Shown: positions 56,088 to 64,000 of the stretch, in pieces
Layout: every line of letters begins with the position of its first letter
Position numbering within the stretch: position 1 is the first letter of the stretch
NCBI RefSeq assembly: GCF_000368865.1
Contig: NZ_KB849727.1
Span: 427,194 to 491,193 of the forward strand
Length of the DNA stretch: 64,000 bases
Source of the DNA: Acinetobacter bouvetii DSM 14964 = CIP 107468
GTDB lineage: Bacteria > Pseudomonadota > Gammaproteobacteria > Pseudomonadales > Moraxellaceae
Reading direction: 5' to 3'
Notes under the pieces: generated by a model
Database searches by the model: none
Told to the model about the DNA's origin: nothing
Seen by the model: only the letters and a program-made list of their open reading frames with translations
Program-made: the position numbers and the translations under genes

Positions 56088-56776
56088 AGGTCAGCGTCCA
56101 AATAAATCGTTTAAAAGAATAAAATGAATAACAATTCAAAACTGCCGTACATTGTCTTAAAAAAAGCGTACAGGGTAAAGACTAAGGTCGAATTTTTCAC
56201 GAATAAATCGTAATCAAAACCCTCTTCGTTCAGTTGTTGAACAGCTTTCCACTGCAATCAGCAGCAGAACTCATTTTTTTCTATTTTATACAGAATATTT
56301 AAAAATATTCGCTGAAACAGCAGCTTAAAACAACTTAAACACCAATATCACCTCTTTAAAGTTACGCCATACCGCTAAAAATTTTAATGAAATAACAATA
56401 ATTTAAGGTATAAATGAATAAAATTCATTTTTTACCGTAAAAGGTGAGCAATATCTGATGCGCGCTCAATCTTCCCAATTCACAGATAAAAGAAATTCAC
56501 AGAAAAGTTAAATTTAAATATTATATTTCAATTAATTATGAAACATAATTCAGAATTATCCTGTCAAAAACAGCCAAAACGCGATAATTTTAAAGCAGCT
56601 CTAGCTCTACAGTGAATTGCTCCTTTCAACGTGTTTATCAATTTTTTAGATGCTCATATCAAATAAAAAGTCAATAAATTGAAATAAATTCACCCATTTT
56701 GATCGTCTTGCGCTAGTCCTTTAAAGCAACTCGATGTAACATATCGCGTCTTTTAAATTTAACTGTGATAGGACTT
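56088..56776. other. 690-base gene-free divergent region, tkt / metK
   Basis: The longest non-coding stretch in the window, strongly A+T rich, with promoters for two divergent genes. It holds small hairpins: GAATATTT-AA-AAATATTC at 56293–56310 and AAATGAAT-AAA-ATTCATTT with T's after it at 56412–56433. No frame with a ribosome site is seen. I find no SAM riboswitch consensus. A small RNA is possible. Confidence 0.5.
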
Positions 56777-57943
56777 ATGCGCGAGTACGCTGTATTTACC
56801 TCGGAATCTGTAAGCGAAGGCCATCCAGATAAAATGGCTGACCAAATCAGTGATGCTATTCTGGATGCAATCTTAAAAGAAGACCCTTATGCACGGGTTG
56901 CTTGTGAAACGCTTGTAAAAACAGGTGCTGTAGTACTTGCTGGTGAAATCACAACAACTGCCAACGTTGACTTTGAAGCAATCGTTCGCCATACCGTAAA
57001 TGGCATTGGCTATCATCACACTGACTTGGGTTTTGATGGTTCAACTTGCGCCGTGATCAACATGATCGGCAAGCAGTCTCCTGAAATTGCACAGGGTGTA
57101 GACCGTCAAAAACCTGAAGATCAAGGCGCGGGCGACCAAGGCTTAATGTTCGGTTATGCAAGCCGCGAAACTGATGTTTTAATGCCTGCCCCGATTTCAT
57201 ATGCTCACCGCTTAATGGAAAAGCAAGCAGAATTGCGCCGCAACGGCACACTGCCTTGGTTGCGTCCAGATGCAAAAAGCCAAGTGACTTTTGCTTATGA
57301 AAATGGCAAGCCTGTACGCTTAGATGCTGTTGTGCTTTCAACTCAGCACGATCCTGAAATTTCTCAATCCAACCTTAAAGAAGCGGTGATTGAAGAAATC
57401 GTCAAGAAAATTATTCCAGCTGAAATGTTTCATGCGGGCACTAAATTCCACATCAACCCAACGGGGCTGTTTGTGATTGGCGGTCCTGTAGGCGACTGCG
57501 GTTTAACGGGCCGTAAAATCATTGTCGATACTTACGGCGGCATGGCGCGCCATGGCGGCGGCGCTTTCTCGGGTAAAGATCCATCGAAAGTTGACCGCTC
57601 TGCTGCATACGCTGGCCGTTATGTAGCCAAAAACATTGTGGCTGCCGGTCTTGCTGACAAATGTGAAATTCAAGTGTCTTATGCGATTGGCGTTGCTGAA
57701 CCGACATCTATTTCAATCAACACATTCAACACTGGCAAAGTGTCCGATGAATTGATTGTTCAATTGGTTCGTGAGCATTTTGACCTTCGCCCATATGGCA
57801 TTACCCGCATGCTTGACCTCATTCAGCCAATGTATAAACAAACTGCGGCATATGGCCACTTCGGCCGTGAAGGTTCAGATACTGCATTTACATGGGAAAA
57901 AACAGACAAAGTTGAAGCGCTTAAAGCATCTGCTGGCCTTTAA
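56777..57943 (+). CDS. metK: S-adenosylmethionine synthase MetK
   Basis: MetK makes S-adenosylmethionine from methionine and ATP. The start ATG 56777 follows AGGA and gives 388 residues, the normal length; an alternative start 12 bases upstream does not. The family motifs are all present: [29 protein letters not shown], the P-loop-like [19 protein letters not shown] and the C-terminal [10 protein letters not shown]. It is the source of the SAM used by the methyltransferases in this window. A terminator follows. Confidence 0.98.
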   Translation: MREYAVFTSESVSEGHPDKMADQISDAILDAILKEDPYARVACETLVKTGAVVLAGEITTTANVDFEAIVRHTVNGIGYHHTDLGFDGSTCAVINMIGKQSPEIAQGVDRQKPEDQGAGDQGLMFGYASRETDVLMPAPISYAHRLMEKQAELRRNGTLPWLRPDAKSQVTFAYENGKPVRLDAVVLSTQHDPEISQSNLKEAVIEEIVKKIIPAEMFHAGTKFHINPTGLFVIGGPVGDCGLTGRKIIVDTYGGMARHGGGAFSGKDPSKVDRSAAYAGRYVAKNIVAAGLADKCEIQVSYAIGVAEPTSISINTFNTGKVSDELIVQLVREHFDLRPYGITRMLDLIQPMYKQTAAYGHFGREGSDTAFTWEKTDKVEALKASAGL

Positions 57944-57960
57944 TTTTTCTTGCCGTCCCT

Positions 57961-57987
57961 AAAGCCTGCATTTATGTAGGCTTTTTT
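57961..57987 (+). terminator. Terminator after metK
   Basis: Stem AAAGCCTGCA / TGTAGGCTTT with one G·T pair and a TTTA loop, then T's. Confidence 0.88.
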
Positions 57988-58073
57988 ATCGCCTCAATTT
58001 ATCTGTGCGTTCAAAATTTGACTCAAATTCCCTAAAAAATACCAATCTAAAACAAAATGACTGTGAATTTATC

Positions 58074-58367
58074 ATGCATTGTTCTGATGAAGAATTGCAT
58101 ATCGTCATGGCAGCCTTTCCCTACTTTCAGTACCCCCATGCTGTCAAATAAACTGAATACACAGTGAATCTGACTTTACAAAGTGTTGATAGCATCCTTG
58201 AGAGTTGCAATTGCCAAACGCAGCAACTGGATAAATGATGGCGGCATTCGGCAGATGCTGCCATCGCGGTAAAAGTTTTACTGAATGACTGGATCAAAAA
58301 TGTCTATGCATCAATTTTATTGCCAGCAACAATTGAAGTTTTAATGCGATTTAGATTCTTAGAATAG
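58074..58367 (+). pseudogene. Probable decayed gene fragment (98 codons, two stops)
   Basis: A single frame from ATG 58074 to TAG 58365–58367 reads through with only two stops, TAA at codon 26 and TGA at codon 55, in a region where random frames stop far more often. The last part reads AAIAVKVLLNDWIKNVYASI then LLPATIEVLMRFRFLE, which has the W…Y…LLP spacing seen in FhuF-type ferric-reductase domains. I consider that match weak. It might be a remnant of an iron-related gene, or chance. Confidence 0.4.
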
Positions 58368-58497
58368 ATAAAGAGGTCAACACTAAAAAATAAAAAATTA
58401 CACTTAATCAACAATTTTCGTTCAGATCTTGATTGTTCTTTCGGCTAATATATTTTTCAGCCCATGCTACGGGCATAACAAAAAGAGGAATAACACA

Positions 58498-58842
58498 ATG
58501 AATAAATTACTTGTTGCTTTAGGCTTGGCCGCTACTGTTGCGCTTGTAGGCTGTAACAAAGAAAAAGCGCCTGAAACCGGCGCGACTACTGGTGAACATT
58601 TAGAAAATGCAGCCAGCCAAGCAACTCATGACATTAAGAATGCAGCAGATCATGCCGCATCTGAAACTACAGCCGCTGCTGATCACGCTGCAGCTAAAAT
58701 TGATGCAGCAGCTGATGAAGCGGCTGCTAAAACTGAGGCCGCTGCTCATGATGTAAAAGAAGTCACTAAAGAAGCAACGGCTGATGCCGCCGCCGCTGTT
58801 GAAAAAGGTGCAGCTGACGTGAAAGAAAAAGCGCAGCACTAA
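58498..58842 (+). CDS. Alanine-rich repeat lipoprotein
   Basis: A 114-residue lipoprotein from ATG 58498, with GAGGA about 10 bases before it. The signal ends ALVGC (Cys19). The mature part is a chain of alanine-rich amphipathic stretches with recurrent units such as AADHAASETTAAADHAAAK and AADEAAAKTEAAAHDVK. This 11-residue-like pattern is typical of LEA- and apolipoprotein-type helices that lie on membranes or fold on drying. No aromatic residues are seen after the signal. An envelope-associated stress role is an inference. A terminator follows. Confidence 0.85.
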   Translation: MNKLLVALGLAATVALVGCNKEKAPETGATTGEHLENAASQATHDIKNAADHAASETTAAADHAAAKIDAAADEAAAKTEAAAHDVKEVTKEATADAAAAVEKGAADVKEKAQH

Positions 58843-58854
58843 ATCAGTTTCATA

Positions 58855-58888
58855 AAAAAGCCTTCTTTATGAAGGCTTTTTTTTCATC
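58855..58888 (+). terminator. Terminator after the alanine-rich lipoprotein
   Basis: Stem AAAAAAGCCTTC / GAAGGCTTTTTT with a short loop, T's following. Confidence 0.92.
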
Positions 58889-58964
58889 AAATCAGAGTTG
58901 TGAGCTTGCATCCTCAACTTAATTATGTTCTTTATACAATAAATGAACGCCACGAGTACGCTTC

Positions 58965-59669
58965 ATGCCATTATCACATCATAGTGAAAAACATTATATT
59001 CATCGCACTGGCTGGCTCCGCGCAGCAGTATTGGGTGCAAACGACGGCATTATTTCAGTCACCAGCCTTATTATGGGCATGGCTGCCAGCGGCGCATCAT
59101 CACATACCTTACTCATCACGTGTGTTGCAGGATTAATCTCTGGCGCAAGCTCAATGGCGGCTGGCGAATATATTTCAGTCAAGTCTCAAGTTGATATTGA
59201 AGAAGCTGACCTTCACATGGAAGCCAAAGAACTGGAAAAAAATCCGCACCATGAATTAAAGGAGCTGACCCAAATCTATATTCTCCGCGGTTTGACTCCG
59301 GAACTGGCACATGAGGTTGCACTGCAATTAACAGAAAAAGATGCATTAGAAGCACATGCCCGTGATGAAATCGGCATTCATGAAAACACCTCCGCCAATC
59401 CTTTGCAGGCAGCAGGTTCATCCGCACTGGCATTCTCCGTTGGCGCACTATTTCCAATGTTTTCCATATTGCTTAGCCCAGATCAATATATATCTGTCAG
59501 TGTGATGATTGTAGGCATATTATCCCTTGCATGCCTTGGCGCACTTTCCAGTTATGCTGCAGGGACACCTCTGCTCAAAGGCGCTATCCGGGTTACTGCA
59601 TGGGGAATCGCGGCGATGCTGTTTTCCAGCTGGATAGGTTCTTTATTCAATGTTTCAGCAATGCCGTAG
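58965..59669 (+). CDS. VIT1/CCC1 family metal transporter
   Basis: A 234-residue membrane protein. The first transmembrane pair carries the VIT motif RAAVLGANDGIISVTSLIMG, and SSMAAGEYISVKSQVD ends the second helix with the metal-cap Met/Glu residues. A cytosolic helical cap rich in Glu/His (AKELEKNPHHELKEL …) follows, with three further hydrophobic segments to the C-terminus. Plant and yeast members carry Fe(II) or Mn(II) into vacuoles; bacterial ones probably export or buffer these metals. The ribosome site is weak; an upstream ATG in another frame (58900) is a shadow. Confidence 0.9.
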   Translation: MPLSHHSEKHYIHRTGWLRAAVLGANDGIISVTSLIMGMAASGASSHTLLITCVAGLISGASSMAAGEYISVKSQVDIEEADLHMEAKELEKNPHHELKELTQIYILRGLTPELAHEVALQLTEKDALEAHARDEIGIHENTSANPLQAAGSSALAFSVGALFPMFSILLSPDQYISVSVMIVGILSLACLGALSSYAAGTPLLKGAIRVTAWGIAAMLFSSWIGSLFNVSAMP

Positions 59670-59732
59670 GTAAACCATGATAAGCAGCCAGCGCTCCATT
59701 ATCCCAAGCTAAATGTATATTTCTGCAATGGG

Positions 59733-60254
59733 TTAGGGGGTTAAAGCCCCGCGCAAGTTGCAGCCAAAACCCATCCCCAGCTGCGCTTGCTTATATGTTG
59801 TATGCTCTTCCAAAATAAAGGTATAGAAAGCGTCTGCATTGGCAAATTTGCTTTTCAGGTTAGATGCAGGCGCATTGTTCATCTTCACCCCATCAAGCTG
59901 ATTCAAATTAAAATGCCCTAAACGGTACAGCTCATTGAAATAAGCGTTCATCATTTTACAATAAGCTTCTTTGCTGGGTTTTAACGAAGTCGAACTGACT
60001 GTATGTAAATTCAGGGTTTTTAAATTATTCACATCTAAAACCGATTGATCTGAAAAAGCCAAACTTTCTGCCTGCTTAAAGCGCTTAAAATCTTCAGAAA
60101 ATTGCATATTCAGCTGATTGATTTTCTGCTGTAAATCTTGCGCATCTTTGGCTGCATATGCTGCTTCATTCACCGCCGGCTGTTGCGGCTCTTGATTGGA
60201 ACACGCCGTAAATAGCGCACTGGAAAATACTGCAGCAGCGGCAATTCGCTTCAT
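59733..60254 (-). CDS. Lipoprotein of unknown function
   Basis: From the ATG at 60254, with AGGGT upstream, a 173-residue lipoprotein (signal ends FTAC, Cys18). A longer frame would place twelve extra residues before a broken signal, so it is rejected. The mature part has a coiled-coil segment (about 40–75, DAQDLQQKINQLNMQF) and a C-terminal helical region with three cysteines (CKMMNAYF, GFGCNLRG and one earlier). The family is not recognised. It is a single gene opposite the flavoprotein gene, with no terminator seen. Confidence 0.75.
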   Translation of the reverse strand: MKRIAAAAVFSSALFTACSNQEPQQPAVNEAAYAAKDAQDLQQKINQLNMQFSEDFKRFKQAESLAFSDQSVLDVNNLKTLNLHTVSSTSLKPSKEAYCKMMNAYFNELYRLGHFNLNQLDGVKMNNAPASNLKSKFANADAFYTFILEEHTTYKQAQLGMGFGCNLRGALTP

Positions 60255-60510
60255 ATCTACCCTAAATTTAATTTCAATCTTGCGCGCCATTATGCCTGAA
60301 ATCGCATATTTGAACAGGGAAACTCCATGTTCAGCAAAGCTTCGCAGCGGCTATTTTCAATATAGCCAATACCCTGCCCTTAAATTTGGAGCTCACCATA
60401 CAGCAACTGTCAGCAAGCGTCCTATATATTATTCTCCGAAAAAATAGCGAATATAATTTGCTTAATGCACGCTCCTTGGGCAAAGTGAAGAGATACAAGG
60501 AGATAAGTGC

Positions 60511-61554
60511 ATGAGCTTATTAAAACATTTGGGCATTAAACACCCAATTTTTTTAGCGCCAATGGCGGGCGTTTCAACACCTGAACTGGCCGCGGAAGTT
60601 TCCAATCAAGGCGGTTTAGGCGCTTTAGGCTTAGGCGCCAGTACGGTGTCCTCTGCACGGGATCAAATTTTAAAAACACAAGCACTGACAGATCAGCCTT
60701 TTCAAGTTAATTTTTTCTGCCATCAGCCCGCGGTTTTAGATCCGCATAAGGCTCAGCAATGGATTGACTACCTTAAACCCCAATTCAATACATACGGCGC
60801 AATGCCTCCGGCACAGCTGAATTGTATCTACCCAAGCTTTTTAGATAATGATGACTTTTTACAGCTGATCTTGGAAACACGCCCTCAAGCCGTCAGTTTC
60901 CATTTTGGCATACCGCATGCACATCAGATTCTGGCTTTAAAGTCCGCGGGCATTCTGACCATGGTTTCCGCAACAAATTTGGCGGAAGCTCTAGCAATTG
61001 AAGCGGCAGGCATCGATATCATTATTGCGCAAGGCATAGAAGCTGGCGGACACCGGGGCATCTTCAATGAAAGCTTTGACAGCAGTGTCAGAACTGCTGA
61101 TTTAGTTCAATTATTTAAACAGCATTGTCAGCTGCCAATCGTGGCAGCCGGCGGAATTATGTCAGGCCAGCAGGCAAAGGGTTTGCTTAATTTGGGCGCA
61201 GATGGCGTACAGCTTGGCACTGCATTTGTTCAATGCAAAAGCTCCAACGCCAATGGCGCCTATCGCAAAGCGCTGTTTGACCAGCCAATCACCCAAATCA
61301 CAGCCAGTATTTCAGGCCGCCCTGCGCGGGGATTAATCAATCATTGGCACATGGATATTGATACGCCCGACAGACCGTCAGTTCCCGCTTATCCTTATGC
61401 CTATGATATCGGCAAACAGCTGCATGCAGCCGCATCACAGCAAGGCGATCATGGTTTTGGCGCATTCTGGGCCGGCAGCAATGTAGCGCAGATCCGTGAA
61501 TTAGAGGCGGCTGACCTGATTAATCAGCTGGTGCTGGAAATGAATTTTGCCTGA
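60511..61554 (+). CDS. Nitronate monooxygenase / NPD-type flavoprotein
   Basis: A 347-residue FMN TIM-barrel of the nitronate monooxygenase (2-nitropropane dioxygenase) superfamily. The class motifs are visible: LAPMAGVSTPELAAEVSNQG, the catalytic-loop GIEAGGHRGIF with the key His near residue 187, and the FMN-phosphate region AAGGIMSGQQAKGLLNLGAD then VQLGTAFV. Nitronate detoxification is the usual call. An FabK-like or other oxidoreductase role cannot be excluded. AGGAG lies before ATG 60511. A terminator follows. Confidence 0.88.
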   Translation: MSLLKHLGIKHPIFLAPMAGVSTPELAAEVSNQGGLGALGLGASTVSSARDQILKTQALTDQPFQVNFFCHQPAVLDPHKAQQWIDYLKPQFNTYGAMPPAQLNCIYPSFLDNDDFLQLILETRPQAVSFHFGIPHAHQILALKSAGILTMVSATNLAEALAIEAAGIDIIIAQGIEAGGHRGIFNESFDSSVRTADLVQLFKQHCQLPIVAAGGIMSGQQAKGLLNLGADGVQLGTAFVQCKSSNANGAYRKALFDQPITQITASISGRPARGLINHWHMDIDTPDRPSVPAYPYAYDIGKQLHAAASQQGDHGFGAFWAGSNVAQIRELEAADLINQLVLEMNFA

Positions 61555-61584
61555 GCGCCAGCTTGTATTTTTGACAGCTATTCA

Positions 61585-61619
61585 GCTGAAAATAGCCGGT
61601 TCTGTTTTCAGCATTTTTT
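61585..61619 (+). terminator. Terminator after the nitronate monooxygenase gene
   Basis: Stem GCTGAAAA / TTTTCAGC with a 12-base loop, then six T's. Confidence 0.85.
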
Positions 61620-61798
61620 CATCAGCAATTGAAAACTGTCGATTTATTTATGCAAAAACAGCAAAAGGAATTGCAAAACTTGGTCACAAGGTAAACCTAA
61701 GTTTTTAAAATATTGAAAAATACCTAAAAATAGGGATACCGCATTTCGTTATAATTATGTAAATTTAGACACAATAATTTAAATAAAAGTTCAACACT

Positions 61799-61993
61799 AT
61801 GGCTATCGCTCTGCTTGCATTGGTTTTAATCGGTTTCTCAGCGGATACAGCGATGCATATTAAGGCAGACCATGCTGCCGCCAGCAATTCATCTGTGCAA
61901 TTGAGCCCAGAAAAGGTCAAAACGGATCCAGCCGCACAAAGTCAAACTGACGCATTGGCTAAAATTGAAGCTCCGCCTCAAAACATAAAATAA
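61799..61993 (+). CDS. Small exported or membrane-anchored peptide
   Basis: A 64-residue frame from ATG 61799. Residues 1–18 are hydrophobic (ALLALVLIGFSA) and may be an uncleaved anchor or signal. The rest is alanine, glutamine and proline-rich and polar. The ribosome site is weak and the family is unknown, so the call rests on the signal-like start and normal codon use. It lies between a terminator and the convergent dusB gene. It could be non-coding. Confidence 0.45.
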   Translation: MAIALLALVLIGFSADTAMHIKADHAAASNSSVQLSPEKVKTDPAAQSQTDALAKIEAPPQNIK

Positions 61994-62059
61994 ATGATGC
62001 AATGTATGCCAATGATTTTTTAAACCTCTTTAGGCATAAGAATAGATGCTGTTCAAAAA

Positions 62060-63103
62060 TTAATGATCCAATAAATTTACAGCTTCTGCTTGCACATCAC
62101 TCATAATTTCGCCATGCGCTAAAAGATGGTCAAAATATTCTTCAACAACTTTGTATTGATCGGCTGTGGATTCCACCTTGTACATATTTTGACGGAATTC
62201 ATTGCTGGAACGCAGGCCTTTGGTATACCAGGCAATATGCTTGCGCGAAATCCGGCAGCCTGAGTATTCGCCATAAAACTCATACAGCTCGCTTAAATGG
62301 CCAAGCAATACAGTTTTGACTTCTTCAATATTAGGTGCAGTCAAATACTCGCCTGTTTCCAGATAATGGGCAATTTCACGGAAAATCCACGGACGCCCCT
62401 GCGCAGCGCGGCCAATCATCACGGCATCCGCACCTGTATAATCCAGCACATATTTAGCTTTTTCAGGGCTGTCAATATCGCCATTGGCAATCACTGGAAT
62501 GTTCAGCATGCTTTTCACGTCTTTAATCAGCGAATAGCGAGCCGTGTTTAAATACATGTCTTCACGGGTCCGGCCATGCAAGGCTAAGGCGGCAATACCC
62601 GCTTCTTCTGCGCGCTTTGCAACACGCATAATATTTTCATGTCCATTTAAATAGCCCAAGCGTGTTTTCAGCGTGACCGGAACATCTACAGCTGCCACAA
62701 CCGTATCCAAGATACGCGCAACCAAATCTTCATCCTGCAGCAAAGCGGAACCTGCCAGCTTATTGCAGACTTTTTTTGCAGGGCAGCCCATATTAATATC
62801 AACAATCTGCGCACCATTAGCAACTTGATAGCGCGCTGCTTCAGCAAGCTCTTGCGGATCTGAACCGGCAATTTGCGCTGAAATTGGCGCAATTTCACCA
62901 TCAAAATTCGCGCGGTATAAACTCTTTTTGCTCATACGCAGCGTTTTATCTGCAGTCATCATTTCACTGACTGCATGGCCTGCACCAAAGTATTTGCACA
63001 ATGTTCTGAATGGGCGGTCAGTGACGCCCGCCATCGGCGCAACCCATAGTTTTTTCCCAATAGGTTTATCAAACAATTCTTTGATTACAATATGCTGAGT
63101 CAT
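62060..63103 (-). CDS. dusB: tRNA dihydrouridine synthase DusB
   Basis: DusB reduces uridine to dihydrouridine at position 17 of tRNA, using FMN and NADPH. The 347-residue TIM-barrel has VAPMAGVTDRPFR near residue 20, the catalytic Cys motif NMGCPAKKVCNKLAGSAL near residue 105, GRTREDMYLNTA and IANGDIDSPEKA. The C-terminal helical tRNA-binding domain follows (GCRISRKHIAWYTKGL). In enterics and pseudomonads dusB is directly upstream of fis. Here it is on the opposite strand 55 kb away, which fits the 400-base gap before fis. Confidence 0.95.
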   Translation of the reverse strand: MTQHIVIKELFDKPIGKKLWVAPMAGVTDRPFRTLCKYFGAGHAVSEMMTADKTLRMSKKSLYRANFDGEIAPISAQIAGSDPQELAEAARYQVANGAQIVDINMGCPAKKVCNKLAGSALLQDEDLVARILDTVVAAVDVPVTLKTRLGYLNGHENIMRVAKRAEEAGIAALALHGRTREDMYLNTARYSLIKDVKSMLNIPVIANGDIDSPEKAKYVLDYTGADAVMIGRAAQGRPWIFREIAHYLETGEYLTAPNIEEVKTVLLGHLSELYEFYGEYSGCRISRKHIAWYTKGLRSSNEFRQNMYKVESTADQYKVVEEYFDHLLAHGEIMSDVQAEAVNLLDH

Positions 63104-63327
63104 GCAAAAGTGTCCACGCGCGATGATGATGCTGTACGTTGTGCAAAATGCCTTGCTGAATGGCCAAATAGAAAACGCCGTTTTCTAAATAGCCTGCAAA
63201 GGAAACCGCCATGCTGATATACAAGCAAAGAGAACGTGACAGCCCTTGAAGGAGAAATTTCAATGGGAAGCAAGTCTAAAACTTTCTGCACAAAAACTCT
63301 AGCCAATGCTGAGCAAATATAATAAGC

Positions 63328-63361
63328 CCTGACTGTGAAAGTTTTGGATGCAGCAGTCAGG
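63328..63361 (-). terminator. Possible hairpin after pgaD
   Basis: An 8-bp stem CCTGACTG / CAGTCAGG with an 18-base loop lies 25 bases past the pgaD stop. No T tract is clear on the minus strand, so it is a weak terminator candidate. Confidence 0.35.
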
Positions 63362-63385
63362 ACATTCAGCCAAGCGATTCAAAAT

Positions 63386-63802
63386 TTAAGTTTCAATGCG
63401 CACAATTTTTCCCTGTTCATCATGATGAACAATACTGATTTTCTGCTGGCGCCCTTGCTCCACTTCCTGTACAGGCACATTAAAATGATGCACATAATCG
63501 GTCATGGTTTTTTGCTGTGTTTTTTGCACAGTCTTAGCAGGCATATAGTTAGACCACAGCAGTAAAGCTGCTGCGCAGGCCAGCAATGCGGTTATGCCGT
63601 GCTCTAGGCCCAAACCAAAAGCGCCGAATAAATGCTGCAATACATGGTGCTTTTGCAGGCTGATGAAACCTGCAACCAGCAGCACCGGACGCCACAGCAG
63701 CAGCCATACCGCCCACATCACGGCCGTACTGGTACTGGATGCATAGCGCTTATGCCATGGCAGATGACGGCGCAAATCAATAATTAAGCCGTTATTTTTC
63801 AT
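63386..63802 (-). CDS. pgaD: Poly-beta-1,6-N-acetyl-D-glucosamine biosynthesis protein PgaD
   Basis: PgaD is the small membrane partner of the PgaC synthase and needs cyclic di-GMP for activity in E. coli. The 138-residue product has two transmembrane segments (WAVWLLLWRPVLLVAGFI and GITALLACAAALLLW), a short loop between, and a cytosolic tail with a conserved basic-aromatic region (VHHFNVPVQEVEQG). Its start overlaps the end of pgaC by 11 bases. It is the last gene of pgaABCD, whose other genes lie beyond the right edge. PNAG is a biofilm matrix polymer in Acinetobacter. Confidence 0.88.
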   Translation of the reverse strand: MKNNGLIIDLRRHLPWHKRYASSTSTAVMWAVWLLLWRPVLLVAGFISLQKHHVLQHLFGAFGLGLEHGITALLACAAALLLWSNYMPAKTVQKTQQKTMTDYVHHFNVPVQEVEQGRQQKISIVHHDEQGKIVRIET

Positions 63803-64000
63803 TTGTTTTATTCTCTAATGAATTGTTGATGCGTATGCCGCGGTCTGGACTGACCCAGCGCGCACGCTGCCCCGTACCTAATTTTAAAACTTTTGGAAAA
63901 GCCACAATGCTTGCGGTGATGGTAATCAGCCAAAATACAAAGGGGTACCAAATCATCCAATAATAATTCTTCGCTAAGGCGGGCTCATAACGGCTGTCCA
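63792..64000 (-). CDS. pgaC: PgaC, C-terminal part (PNAG synthase, partial)
   Basis: The frame is open from the right edge to TAA at 63792–63794, giving the last 69 complete codons. They read as the final transmembrane helices of the glycosyltransferase PgaC (YEPALAKNYYWMIWYPFVFW, then KLGTGQRARWVSPDRGI). The GT2 catalytic domain lies off the window. PgaC polymerises N-acetylglucosamine at the inner membrane with PgaD. The overlap with pgaD confirms the operon. Confidence 0.88.
   Translation of the reverse strand, partial: DSRYEPALAKNYYWMIWYPFVFWLITITASIVAFPKVLKLGTGQRARWVSPDRGIRINNSLENKTNEK

Noticed and set aside
1..64000. Insertion sequence, prophage, integron or CRISPR
   Set aside because: No transposase, integrase or phage-structure frames, no repeat-spacer pattern and no flanking target duplications were seen.

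Overview
The window looks like a piece of a gammaproteobacterial chromosome of the Moraxellaceae, most likely Acinetobacter. This is inferred from gene content and order: prmA–zinc-ribbon protein–fis–purH–purD without dusB, a kdsD-kdsC-lptC-lptA-lptB cluster without rpoN behind it, trmJ-cysE without isc genes, a solo fdxA next to mutS, a three-gene type I secretion operon and pgaCD. The base composition is moderately A+T rich, and T-rich terminator hairpins sit between most genes. No insertion sequence, prophage, integrase, CRISPR array or rRNA operon was seen. One tRNA gene, tRNA-Gly(GCC), is present.

Left part (1–17 kb): end of a TPR protein, mnmG (tRNA modification), a small cysteine-containing exported protein, two tandem bile-acid/sodium-symporter-family genes, then prmA, a zinc-ribbon membrane protein, fis and the purine genes purH and purD. 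A low-G+C DUF4238 gene with gene debris behind it follows purD and looks like the main acquired segment. Next come an AraC regulator facing a LysE exporter, and the methionine importer metQ-metN-metI, with a terminator hairpin after metQ.

Middle (17–46 kb): housekeeping genes dnaE, trmJ-cysE, mutS, fdxA, the kds/lpt lipopolysaccharide cluster and cysS, mixed with envelope lipoproteins (a TPR lipoprotein, a lipase-like lipoprotein, an M15 peptidase), a membrane diguanylate cyclase, a universal stress protein, and a TolC/ABC/HlyD type I secretion operon with no substrate gene beside it. A gene at 26258–27004 that would normally be called TenA-like has the metal-ligand layout of the haem-oxygenase-like di-iron oxidases and resembles UndA, the 1-alkene-forming enzyme of Pseudomonas.

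Right part (46–64 kb): a TonB-dependent receptor, an orphan small gene that resembles immunity-type proteins, a class I glutamine amidotransferase, a second LysE exporter, YceI, OsmC, transketolase, metK, an alanine-rich lipoprotein, a VIT-family metal transporter, a nitronate-monooxygenase-like flavoprotein, dusB, and the end of a pga (poly-N-acetylglucosamine) operon running off the edge. Three decayed genes lie here: a GNAT acetyltransferase with two nonsense codons, an NTF2-like gene broken in an A tract, and a short degenerate frame behind metK.

Most of the window is ordinary core genome. I did not find an obvious new multi-gene system. The best leads are the UndA-like oxidase, the DUF4238 insertion, the roughly 300-nt leader before fis that ends in a terminator-like hairpin, and the 44-nt perfect palindrome at 53646–53689.
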